Assembly (NCBI GenBank): GCA_018818235.1
Contig: JAHISE010000106.1
Location: 1 to 8,527 of the forward strand
DNA length: 8,527 nt
Direction: 5' to 3'
From: Patescibacteria group bacterium
Lineage (GTDB): Bacteria > Patescibacteriota > Gracilibacteria > Peribacterales > Peribacteraceae
This document shows positions 1 through 5,164 of the stretch, in pieces. Positions within the stretch are counted from its first letter, which is position 1, and every line of letters starts with the position of its first letter. The notes beneath the pieces were generated by a model. That model had not been told where the DNA came from. It was given only the letters and a program-made list of their open reading frames with translations, and searched no databases. The translations under genes and the position numbers were made by a program.

Positions 1-2
1 AG

Positions 3-158
3 CTTGTTGAAGCAATATGTTTGCAAATCCATTATTACAATTATCGTAGAATTCACACTGCATTAAGAATGCCTCCGGCAATTTATGCCAGACAACATTT
101 AGGCAATGATGCATTGTGTATTAAGAATGGGGTACTTGCCAGTTTCCTCCTTCTCTAG
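3..158 (+). CDS. Integrase-core transposase, C-terminal fragment (5' end outside window)
   Basis: Reading from base 3 gives an open frame ending at TAG 156-158. Its first ~32 residues carry the pattern IHYYNYRRIHTALRMPPA, which resembles the C-terminal end of rve-type (DDE integrase core) transposases of the IS3/IS481 kind: Y-N-x-x-R-x-H-x-A-L followed by a proline-rich 'PxxYA' end. The catalytic residues lie upstream of the window, so the family cannot be narrowed further. The last ~20 codons (after ARQHL) do not look like the family and overlap the 3' end of the oppositely oriented IS1595 transposase. The native end of this gene was therefore probably cut or replaced when that element inserted. 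Recognition is from motif memory only. Confidence 0.5.
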   Translation, partial: LVEAICLQIHYYNYRRIHTALRMPPAIYARQHLGNDALCIKNGVLASFLLL

Positions 159-1095
159 GCAAGCGAGAAGCAACCTGTCGAACATTTCCTCTTCACACCG
201 TCGTCTGTTGAAGCGGTAGCAGAACTCATCGAGGTACTGCTGGAGATGTGTCTCATCAAGTCCGTGATGTGTTCCCATCACGAATGACCGCAGGTTGCTG
301 ATGTAGGTATGAACATGGGGAAGGACGAGGTGTGCCTTACGCTTCTTTACGGGATTCCTGTCATGAACAAAGCCATGTCGTTCCAATGGTGGATACACGG
401 ACAGTCCATCTGTACGAATGACTGTATCCTTCTGAACATGCCTCTTGGCGAAGTTCACAATGGGCGTGGCTTTCACGACTGTCAGTGTTTTGAGCTTGGC
501 AAAACCGATGTATTCCTTCCCATCGGAGCCAGGGACGAATGATACAGCGACGAGGACGGGTGTCTGCTCCGTTCCTCTGCCTCGTTTTTTACCTTCTGTA
601 GGCGCTCCGATGTACATCTCATCCATTTCGACATATCCGATGAGCTGGTACTGATCGTTGCGCTTAGCCATGGCATGACGCACACGTTGCAACATTGCCC
701 ATGCCGTCTGGTAGCTCACACCGAGGTGTTTACTCAGTGTCAGTGCGGACAGACCACGCTTGTCATTGGCGATGAGGAACAGAGCTACGAACCATTGGTG
801 CAGGGATGTGAGAGTCTTGTGAAAGATTGTGCCCGCAGTCGGTCTGTTGAAGAACCCGCATGCCTTACACTTGTAAGCTCTCCTGTGCTTGAGACGTGGG
901 TAGAATTCCTTGCTTCCGCACTGGAGACACGGCATGCCGTCAGGCCATCGCATCTGCATCAGATACTGTTCGCATACTGCCTCTGTCGAGAGTTCACCAA
1001 GGAAATCCATGAGACTTCTCGCATGATACTTCTTGCTCATACTAAAAGAATATCACACTAAAAGTGCTATTTGTGCGCTAGCTGGAGAGTCATTC
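67..1095 (-). mobile_element. IS1595-family insertion sequence (ends approximate)
   Basis: A single transposase gene occupies nearly the whole unit. The ends are not securely resolved. The best candidate terminal inverted repeats are weak: GAATG..CTCCGGCAA at 67-81 against the reverse complement GAATGA.TCTCCAGCTA at 1079-1095, sharing GAATG and CTCC-GC-A with a short gap. I see no convincing 8-bp target duplication next to them. On the left the element abuts the 3' end of another transposase gene, which suggests nested insertion. Confidence 0.4.
99..1040 (-). CDS. IS1595-family (ISXO2-like) transposase
   Basis: This 313-residue protein would catalyse cut-and-paste transposition of its own element. 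An N-terminal zinc ribbon is visible at C38-x2-C41 and C58-x2-C61 (MPCLQCG ... YKCKACG), which is typical of IS1595/ISXO2 transposases and serves in DNA binding. A helix-turn-helix-like part (LGVSYQTAWAMLQRVRHAM, ~107-124) follows. The catalytic core then shows VEMDE (D140), RTDG (D211) and, near the end, ISNLRSFVMGTHHG followed by HLQQYLDEFCYRFNRR. In this subgroup the third catalytic position is commonly Asn rather than Glu, and N249 fits. The length is normal and there is no frameshift, so the gene looks intact. The ATG at 1040-1038 has an AT-rich TATTCT box about 8-10 nt upstream and no clear Shine-Dalgarno sequence. The stop is TAA. Confidence 0.92.
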   Translation of the reverse strand: MSKKYHARSLMDFLGELSTEAVCEQYLMQMRWPDGMPCLQCGSKEFYPRLKHRRAYKCKACGFFNRPTAGTIFHKTLTSLHQWFVALFLIANDKRGLSALTLSKHLGVSYQTAWAMLQRVRHAMAKRNDQYQLIGYVEMDEMYIGAPTEGKKRGRGTEQTPVLVAVSFVPGSDGKEYIGFAKLKTLTVVKATPIVNFAKRHVQKDTVIRTDGLSVYPPLERHGFVHDRNPVKKRKAHLVLPHVHTYISNLRSFVMGTHHGLDETHLQQYLDEFCYRFNRRRCEEEMFDRLLLACLEKEETGKYPILNTQCIIA

Positions 1096-1182
1096 TAGAT
1101 TATATGAAAGAGAAATTTATTTGTATAACAAGATCACTAACACTGAAATATAAGCAATTGTCATTCCGCACGAGTGTAGTAA

Positions 1183-1680
1183 TCAGCGTGATGTGTAATC
1201 TGTCCATTCATCTTCGAGTCCTGCAACACGCAAGATTTTTTTGCGTTCGACGCCAGAAGATATTCCGCCAGTATCGAACTGATACCCGACAACGCCGCCA
1301 GGCCATCCAGAGACATCAGTCGAGAATTTTTTGGGAGTCCCGACTTCAATAAATCCCCAATGTTCCAGCACTGAAGTCAAATGACTGCGGCCGAATTCCT
1401 CGATCTCAGCACGGATATCTTCCGGTTGGCTAGATGAGAGAATCCGTATCGATTCAAATATCGGCGTTCCATATTCGTAATCTCTTGCATCTGGTAGGTA
1501 ACTGTTTCCAGCCCAGTCATAGATATACTGGCCGTCGTACTTGTAAACCCTTCGGACGGTCTGTCCAGTTGCGTCTTTTCGCGTTGCGCACACAATCATG
1601 CCTTCTGTATTAGCCTCAGATTGGTCATGAGAATCCGGCAGTGATTCGTCGTGCATGCCTTCGTGTTGTTTTTTTTCCAT
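1183..1680 (-). CDS. Hypothetical protein, unrecognised
   Basis: This is a 165-codon open frame starting ATG at 1680-1678 and ending TGA. I do not recognise the family. The first ~27 residues are polar and acidic (MEKKQHEGMHDESLPDSHDQ...), look disordered, and contain no signal peptide. A compact aromatic-rich part follows (VYKYDGQYIYDWAGNSYLP, ~44-62), then a helical stretch (DIRAEIEEFGRSHLTSVLEHWGFIEVG, ~88-114), then a Gly-rich end (SGWPGGVVGYQFDTGG). There are no membrane helices or Cys clusters. It lies between the IS1595 element and the recombinase locus, so it may be accessory cargo. Upstream (1681-1740) is AT-rich with TATAAA/TATTAT-like boxes and no Shine-Dalgarno sequence. The intact frame and plausible composition support a real gene. 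Confidence 0.6.
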   Translation of the reverse strand: MEKKQHEGMHDESLPDSHDQSEANTEGMIVCATRKDATGQTVRRVYKYDGQYIYDWAGNSYLPDARDYEYGTPIFESIRILSSSQPEDIRAEIEEFGRSHLTSVLEHWGFIEVGTPKKFSTDVSGWPGGVVGYQFDTGGISSGVERKKILRVAGLEDEWTDYTSR

Positions 1681-1977
1681 TTATTAGTAGTGGTAGGAGA
1701 TAAATAAGCGGTAAGCTTTTATATATTAACATAATATATGTAATTGTGCAAGCAGGTTTAGGCTCTGAATGTAGATCTCAGCTTCCTATAGCCAAAAACT
1801 CGAGTTTCGATATTCACAAATTATTGGCTTTTTACATGTAGTTGAATTTCCAATAGTACATCTTTGCAGATTTTGGCTCAAAGAAAAATCTTAATTGTAG
1901 TCATTAAAAATCGAGCTTTTCGCATCAAAAAGAATAATGCCAGTATCTATTATAGCAATTTTTCTTAATTATACGAA
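1681..1977. other. AT-rich gene-free spacer
   Basis: About 300 bases of strongly AT-rich sequence with no credible coding frame on either strand. The only structure I can point to is a weak plus-strand terminator-like shape at 1790-1833: AGCCAA pairing with TTGGCT, followed by TTTT, with an inner palindrome AAACTCGAGTTT. Its loop is long, so this is tentative. Base composition changes abruptly to GC-rich at about 2025, marking the edge of the recombinase-associated block. Confidence 0.6.
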
Positions 1978-2166
1978 TTAAACGATTTTCATATAAATAG
2001 AGTCATCAACTATCTCTGAAAGATCAGCCGGGGACAAGTCTGAATTGCGTATAGAATAATTTTGCAGCTGGCGAACCGCCCAGTTCAAGCCGGATTGCTT
2101 TTTCGGTTTCGCATGCTGTTCTGACGGAAACGGCGGCGCGGCTGCTGCGGGGTGCCACAGAAAAAA
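1978..2166 (-). pseudogene. Second relic of a recombinase-like 3' end
   Basis: A minus-strand frame with no start codon of its own follows directly, in the same frame, after the TGA at 2169-2167 and runs to TAA 1980-1978. Bases 2078-2097 (CAATCCGGCTTGAACTGGGC on the minus strand) match recombinase bases 3681-3700 at 19 of 20 positions and encode SGLNWA against AGLNWA in the same reading frame. The frame then diverges and ends DLSEIVDDSIYMKIV, a protein-like tail unlike the intact recombinase. I read this as the decayed end of a related recombinase or neighbouring gene. Because the order of homologous blocks is scrambled relative to the intact gene, more than one event is needed to explain it. 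Confidence 0.45.
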
Positions 2167-2182
2167 TCAGCCGCCGCGCCGC
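2133..2182. other. GC-rich bulged hairpin
   Basis: GCGGCGCGGCTG at 2133-2144 can pair with CAGCCG (2168-2173) and CGCCGC (2177-2182). This gives 12 base pairs interrupted by a 3-nt CCG bulge. The loop contains CTG/CAG, which could pair further. It is far more GC-rich than the flanking DNA. There is no T-run in terminator position on either strand. The function is unknown. Confidence 0.5.
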
Positions 2183-2211
2183 ATCTCGGTTATAATTTCG
2201 TCCAGCAGACA

Positions 2212-2292
2212 CCACCACGTAGAACATTCGCCGCGCTGGCGCACTTTGCGCCAGCCTTTTTTGGCTTCCCATTGCACCGCAGCCTCTTTCAA
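2212..2292 (+). repeat. Left arm of 81-bp inverted repeat flanking the recombinase
   Basis: The arm is identical to the reverse complement of 3702-3782 except at one position (2282 against 3712). It starts CCACCACGTAGAAC and ends CCTCTTTCAA. Outside the arm the two sides differ immediately: AGACA on the left side, tRNA-Ile acceptor sequence on the right side. It contains the terminator at 2235-2262. Confidence 0.95.
2235..2262 (+). terminator. Intrinsic terminator (copy without a tRNA)
   Basis: A 9-bp perfect stem GCTGGCGCA / TGCGCCAGC with loop CTT is followed by C and six T. This is the same structure that follows the tRNA-Ile gene on the other side, but here no tRNA precedes it. It may insulate the recombinase promoter from upstream transcription. 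Confidence 0.75.
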
Positions 2293-2322
2293 TTCGCCAG
2301 ACGCAAAATTTTTCTTTCTTGT

Positions 2323-2328
2323 GGTATC
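2323..2328 (+). promoter_or_regulatory. Probable -10 box of the recombinase gene
   Basis: TATCAT lies 8 nt before the ATG at 2337, so the transcript would be nearly leaderless. No Shine-Dalgarno sequence and no clear -35 box are seen. A short palindrome ATTCATGAAT overlaps the start codon. Confidence 0.4.
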
Positions 2329-2336
2329 ATTCATTC

Positions 2337-3842
2337 ATGAATAATCGCTTTGTCATTTATGTTCGTAAATCAAGTGAACAGGAAGAGAGACAGGCTTTGT
2401 CCATTGAAGCCCAACTTAGAGAACTTAACGAGTACGCAGCAAAAGAGCAGTTACAAATCGTCGCCTCCTTCGAGGAGGCCAGAACAGCACGCGAAACCGG
2501 ACGAATCGTATTTGGAGAAATGTTGGGATTGATTGAACGAGGAGAAGCAGACGGGATTTTGGCATGGCATCCTGACCGTTTGGCACGCAACTCTGTTGAC
2601 GGCGGCCACATCATTCATCTGTTTGACCAAGGGAAGCTCAAAGACCTGCGCTTTCCCACACTTACGTTCGAGAATACCCCTCAAGGGATATTCATGCTCT
2701 CTATCGCCTTCTCGCAGTCCAAGTATTACACAGACAGCCTCAGCGAGAACGTGAAGCGCGGTATTCGCCAGAAGCTCAAACGTGGTGAGTGGAGTTGGTT
2801 TGCGCCGACGGGTTATCTCAACAATCCTCATACGAGGAACATTGATCTTGATCCAGAAAAAGCACCAATCGTTCGCAAAGCATTTGAGCTATACAGCACC
2901 GGCGAATACACCTTGGATGCCATCAAAGATTTTTTGAAAGTTCAGGGGCTTCGTAGTCGTACAGGCAAAGCCATGGGCAAAGCCGCTGTGCAGATCATGC
3001 TCCGAAATCCGATCTACTACGGAGTCATGCGTGCCAAAGGCGAATATCACGAAGGTTCGTTCAGGCCACTCATAAGCAAATCGTTGTTCGAAAAGTGCCA
3101 GTCAGTGATGAGTGATCGCGGCAAGCCAAGAAAGGGAACACAGAATAATTTCCCGTTCACAGGATGGCTCAAGTGCTCCAACTGCGGTTGTGCGATCACG
3201 GCACAACAACAGAAAGGGCATCACTATTATCACTGCACAAAGAAAAAGGGTCCATGTCCTGCAAAAGGCTATCTCCGTGAGGAGAAGCTATTGGATAAAG
3301 CCAGAACCATTGTCGAACAACTAACCCTGCCCGATGACTGGGTTGATAATATGCTTACGGAACTCGACAAGCGAGAAACTCAGAACAAATCAAAAAATCG
3401 GGCAGTCATTCAGCACTTAAAGAATGAGAAACGAGAGCTTGAAAAGAAGATGGAAGATCTGCTCGACCTTCGGCTTGATGGAACAATCACAAATGATGAG
3501 TACCTCACAAAGAAGAATAAGCTTGTTTCAAAGAAGGTCGAACTTGATCAGAAAATCGCAAGCGCTGAACGGAACCACTGTGAGTGGCTAGAACCATGTC
3601 GTCAGATTATTTTACGCAGTAAGGAAGCCAAAAGTCTACTTCATACGGAAAACCTTCGTGAAATCCCAACATTTCTAAAACAAGCCGGCTTGAACTGGGC
3701 TTTGAAAGAGGATGCGGTGCAATGGGAAGCCAAAAAAGGCTGGCGCAAAGTGCGCCAGCGCGGCGAATGTTCTACGTGGTGGGCGATGGAGGACTTGAAC
3801 CTCCGACCTCGACATTATCAGTGTCGCGCTCTAACCAGCTGA
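2337..3842 (+). CDS. Large serine recombinase (resolvase / recombinase / zinc ribbon)
   Basis: This 501-residue site-specific DNA recombinase probably integrates or excises the element at the adjacent tRNA-Ile gene. The N-terminal resolvase domain (~4-145) has YVRKSS (catalytic Ser, S12) and HPDRLARN (R81, R84). A Recombinase domain follows (~155-255, GYLNNP...RNPIYYGVMRAKGEY). A zinc ribbon has C280-x2-C283 and C300-x6-C307, and a coiled-coil region (~355-425) rich in E, K and L follows it. I chose the ATG at 2337. A TTG six codons upstream is in frame but overlaps the -10 box. The last 19 codons (after STWW) are read through the antisense strand of the tRNA gene, giving AMEDLNLRPRHYQCRALTS. 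That tail is created by integration. The codons just before it double as the tRNA's CCA end and terminator on the other strand. Length and domains are complete, so the enzyme is probably active. Confidence 0.93.
   Translation: MNNRFVIYVRKSSEQEERQALSIEAQLRELNEYAAKEQLQIVASFEEARTARETGRIVFGEMLGLIERGEADGILAWHPDRLARNSVDGGHIIHLFDQGKLKDLRFPTLTFENTPQGIFMLSIAFSQSKYYTDSLSENVKRGIRQKLKRGEWSWFAPTGYLNNPHTRNIDLDPEKAPIVRKAFELYSTGEYTLDAIKDFLKVQGLRSRTGKAMGKAAVQIMLRNPIYYGVMRAKGEYHEGSFRPLISKSLFEKCQSVMSDRGKPRKGTQNNFPFTGWLKCSNCGCAITAQQQKGHHYYHCTKKKGPCPAKGYLREEKLLDKARTIVEQLTLPDDWVDNMLTELDKRETQNKSKNRAVIQHLKNEKRELEKKMEDLLDLRLDGTITNDEYLTKKNKLVSKKVELDQKIASAERNHCEWLEPCRQIILRSKEAKSLLHTENLREIPTFLKQAGLNWALKEDAVQWEAKKGWRKVRQRGECSTWWAMEDLNLRPRHYQCRALTS
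3702..3782 (-). repeat. Right arm of 81-bp inverted repeat, inside the recombinase 3' end
   Basis: This is the inverted partner of 2212-2292 (80 of 81 matches). The plus strand encodes recombinase residues LKEDAVQW through STWW. The minus strand supplies CCACCA, the last bases of tRNA-Ile, and the terminator. The repeat stops exactly after the second Trp codon, where tRNA acceptor sequence begins. Confidence 0.95.
3732..3759 (-). terminator. Intrinsic terminator of tRNA-Ile
   Basis: On the minus strand GCTGGCGCA-CTT-TGCGCCAGC forms a perfect 9-bp stem followed by C and six T, beginning 18 nt after the tRNA CCA end. It lies entirely within the coding region of the convergent recombinase. Confidence 0.85.
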
Positions 3843-3853
3843 GCTAATCGCCC
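3777..3853 (-). tRNA. tRNA-Ile (anticodon GAT), CCA encoded
   Basis: Acceptor strands GGGCGAT / ATCGCCC pair perfectly. The D-arm is GCTC...GAGC, the anticodon stem CGACA/TGTCG with loop CTGATAA (anticodon GAT), and the T-arm GGAGG-TTCAAGT-CCTCC. Discriminator A is followed by an encoded CCA. The 3' end (CCACCA plus downstream terminator) lies in the 81-bp repeat and so appears to have been supplied by the integrated recombinase element. The gene is complete and should be functional. It decodes AUC and AUU. Confidence 0.97.
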
Positions 3854-3858
3854 TCTGA

Positions 3859-3937
3859 CCATCCGCCTAGGCGGATAATCGCCCGATGTTATGATTATAA
3901 ACGTGCTCTTGCCATCCGCCTAGGCGTATAATTGCCC
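3859..3937. repeat. Two 26-bp direct repeats with palindrome, upstream of tRNA-Ile
   Basis: CCATCCGCCTAGGCGGATAA continuing to TCGCCC (3859-3884) recurs at 3912-3937 with two changes. The first copy contains the perfect 16-bp palindrome ATCCGCCTAGGCGGAT (3861-3876). On the minus strand each copy begins GGGCGATTA or GGGCAATTA, the same nine bases that start the tRNA. It could be a dispersed palindromic repeat or remnants of repeated integration at the tRNA 5' side. Confidence 0.8.
3894..3899 (-). promoter_or_regulatory. -10 box of tRNA-Ile
   Basis: A perfect TATAAT on the minus strand lies about 40 nt before the tRNA 5' end. The -35 position falls near the second palindromic repeat and matches the consensus poorly. 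Transcription from here would include the first palindrome as a leader hairpin. Confidence 0.55.
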
Positions 3938-3999
3938 TAGACTTCGTAAAGATTACGGATTTATGTTATTTAGGTCAATAATTTTGCTCTTCATTAAGC

Positions 4000-4263
4000 C
4001 TACCCAAACCTCAACTTAAGCACCAACAAAGATATTGCCAATAGAGCTTCCACTATTGCCATAACGAACAAAGGAGTAGCACCAATCAATAATCCGTAAA
4101 ATATCCACATCAGGATTCCTGTTAAGTATGTAAGCGTCCATGCAATAGAAATGTCCTTAGTCGATTTAGTTTTCCAAGACTTAATGATTTGCGGCATAAG
4201 CGCCACAGTAACAATAATGCCAGCTAAATATCCGATTATTTCTGCAAAGAGGGGATCAGTCAT
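4000..4263 (-). CDS. SemiSWEET / PQ-loop family membrane protein
   Basis: This 87-residue protein has three predicted membrane helices: ~5-23 (EIIGYLAGIIVTVALM), ~39-60 (IAWTLTYLTGILMWIFYGLLIG) and ~63-83 (PLFVMAIVEALLAISLLVL). A PQ-loop signature, MPQIIKSWKTKSTKDIS, follows the first helix. Half-size SWEETs of this length dimerise to form sugar transporters in the membrane, so uptake or efflux of a small sugar is the likely role, though the substrate cannot be told. I chose the ATG at 4263 (MTDPLFAEI) because the family starts there. A longer frame from 4329 would add a polar N-terminus unlike the family. A TATACA box just upstream suggests a near-leaderless mRNA. The gene stands alone, with no sugar genes nearby. 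Confidence 0.85.
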   Translation of the reverse strand: MTDPLFAEIIGYLAGIIVTVALMPQIIKSWKTKSTKDISIAWTLTYLTGILMWIFYGLLIGATPLFVMAIVEALLAISLLVLKLRFG

Positions 4264-4431
4264 GTTTTGATTGTATATACTGCTTTTGGTTAATAATTCC
4301 GAAAAATTCACTGTGCTTTTATTATGCAATCTCGTACTCCATAGCCATTAGAAATAGATTTGTTAATAAGTAATGAATCCTCAAGAATCGGAATTATTTA
4401 GGCGAAGGAGTATAGAAGATGTATCAATAAC

Positions 4432-4464
4432 AAAAATGGACCAAACTTTCAGTTGATCCATTTT
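4432..4464 (-). terminator. Intrinsic terminator of the secreted-protein gene
   Basis: On the minus strand AAAATGGA pairs with TCCATTTT, with further inner pairing (CAACT with AGTTTG), followed by T. It starts 17 nt after the TAA of the gene ending at 4481. Confidence 0.7.
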
Positions 4465-4480
4465 GGAAAATTTACTTAAA

Positions 4481-5062
4481 TTATTCCTCAGTTGACTCTT
4501 CTTCGGAATCTTCAGATTCCTCAGTTTCTCCTTCGGAAGAGTCTTCCGGTTCCTTTGGTTCTTCCACAACTTCCTCTTCCTCCACTTCCACAAATTTGTT
4601 TCTTAGAATCATATTAAATCTACGTCTTTTATTGGCTACACCTCTTCCGCGTATACCATTGTTTAGAGCAGGCTTTTTTACAGGTTTAACTTCCTCTTTA
4701 TCCATATCTTCCGATGTTTCTTGTTTTGCTTCTTCTGTAACCTCATCAACTATTCTAAAACGCTTTAGTTGTTTACGTGCCATTGATTTTGCCTGTTCTC
4801 GTATTGTGCTTCTTCTTGTTTTCTTAAAATCCGCATTGCTTGTACGAAATCTCCAGAAAGACCGCATGGTAGGTGCTTTAACTTCCTGTACAACTTCGCT
4901 GGTCATTTTGTTTTGCATAGTCCTGATTTGATTGCGATAACAAAGGCGTTCCGTTTTGCCGCTTAATCCGGCACATTGAGCAGAAAGATCTTCCGCAGCG
5001 GCTATAGGTGCAAAGGAAGTTAGCAATGCAGAGCTAATCATCAGGGAAATAAATTTTTTCAT
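4481..5062 (-). CDS. Secreted, charge-segregated hypothetical protein
   Basis: A 193-residue protein with a clear Sec signal peptide: MKK, a hydrophobic core FISLMISSALLTSFAPI, and probable cleavage after AAA (~23). The mature part has two Cys near the N-terminus (C30, C41; pattern C-x10-C), which could form a disulfide. It then has a long basic region (~67-105, many R and K; RTSNADFKKTRRSTIREQ) and a second mixed region, and ends in an extremely acidic tail from ~158 (VEVEEEEVVEEPKEPEDSSE...). No enzyme motif or membrane anchor is visible beyond the signal peptide. The opposite charges suggest a cell-surface or periplasmic protein that binds a polyanion, metal, or itself. That is an inference. 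It is a single gene with its own terminator. I do not recognise the family. Confidence 0.8.
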   Translation of the reverse strand: MKKFISLMISSALLTSFAPIAAAEDLSAQCAGLSGKTERLCYRNQIRTMQNKMTSEVVQEVKAPTMRSFWRFRTSNADFKKTRRSTIREQAKSMARKQLKRFRIVDEVTEEAKQETSEDMDKEEVKPVKKPALNNGIRGRGVANKRRRFNMILRNKFVEVEEEEVVEEPKEPEDSSEGETEESEDSEEESTEE

Positions 5063-5096
5063 AAGTACTTGTGGGGAAAAATGTTGGTGGGGGTGG

Positions 5097-5102
5097 AGTA
5101 TA
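5097..5102 (-). promoter_or_regulatory. Candidate -10 box of the secreted-protein gene
   Basis: TATACT on the minus strand lies about 34 nt upstream of the ATG. The leader is C/A-rich with no Shine-Dalgarno sequence. A plus-strand TATAAT overlaps the same bases. The -35 match is poor. Confidence 0.35.
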
Positions 5103-5164
5103 ATGATTATTTCGGGTAAAGGAAGAGTTAATTGTTGAGGTTGTACCCGAAAGGGGCATCTGCG

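Larger units (their letters stand above)
2167..2292 (-). pseudogene. Inverted relic of the serine recombinase 3' end with alternative tail
   Basis: Read on the minus strand, this segment encodes LKEAAVQWEAKKGWRKVR and continues ...GECSTWW. It reproduces the C-terminal part of the intact recombinase at 3702-3782 (D to A, one base difference over 81 bp). It then continues as CLLDEIITEMRRGG and stops at TGA 2169-2167. The intact gene instead continues from STWW into antisense tRNA. The frame can be extended upstream to an ATG at 2334-2332 (55 codons in all), but those first codons lie over the recombinase promoter and are probably not genic. The alternative tail may be the natural C-terminus of the unintegrated form. 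That is an inference. Confidence 0.55.

Noticed and set aside
675..1061. 128-codon plus-strand frame antisense to the transposase
   Set aside because: It is a shadow of the IS1595 transposase on the other strand, with no recognisable protein features. The same applies to frames at 309-542 and 445-654.
2078..2097. GTTCAAGCC in the left region as a possible tRNA T-arm remnant
   Set aside because: No other tRNA arms surround it, and the whole 20 bp is explained by antisense homology to recombinase codons KQAGLNWA.
2167..2169. In-frame TGA between two open minus-strand blocks, as if TGA encoded Gly (the code used by Gracilibacteria and Absconditabacteria)
   Set aside because: Several genes here appear to end naturally at TGA (for example the ones ending at 1183 and 5296), the region is a relic, and no conserved Gly position is read as TGA in the recognised genes.
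2202..2211. Search for an attL partner: the half-site TGTCTGCTGG on the plus strand left of the recombinase, as expected for simple direct-repeat integration
   Set aside because: It occurs only on the minus strand at 2202-2211. The nearest plus-strand look-alike (TGTCTGCTCC near 561) is inside the transposase gene and matches only 8 of 10 bases. The distal element boundary is not identified.
2024..2272. 82-codon minus-strand frame across the left inverted-repeat arm
   Set aside because: It is in a different frame from the block homologous to the recombinase C-terminus and gives a low-quality Arg/Ala-rich translation. The frame ending at 2167 and 1978 has the homology.
2319..2336. TTG start adding six residues (MWYHSF) to the recombinase
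   Set aside because: It overlaps the probable -10 box, and the ATG at 2337 gives the standard resolvase N-terminus.
4263..4329. Upstream ATG for the SemiSWEET gene (22 extra residues)
   Set aside because: The extra residues are polar, unlike the family, and the promoter-like TATACA lies between the two start codons.
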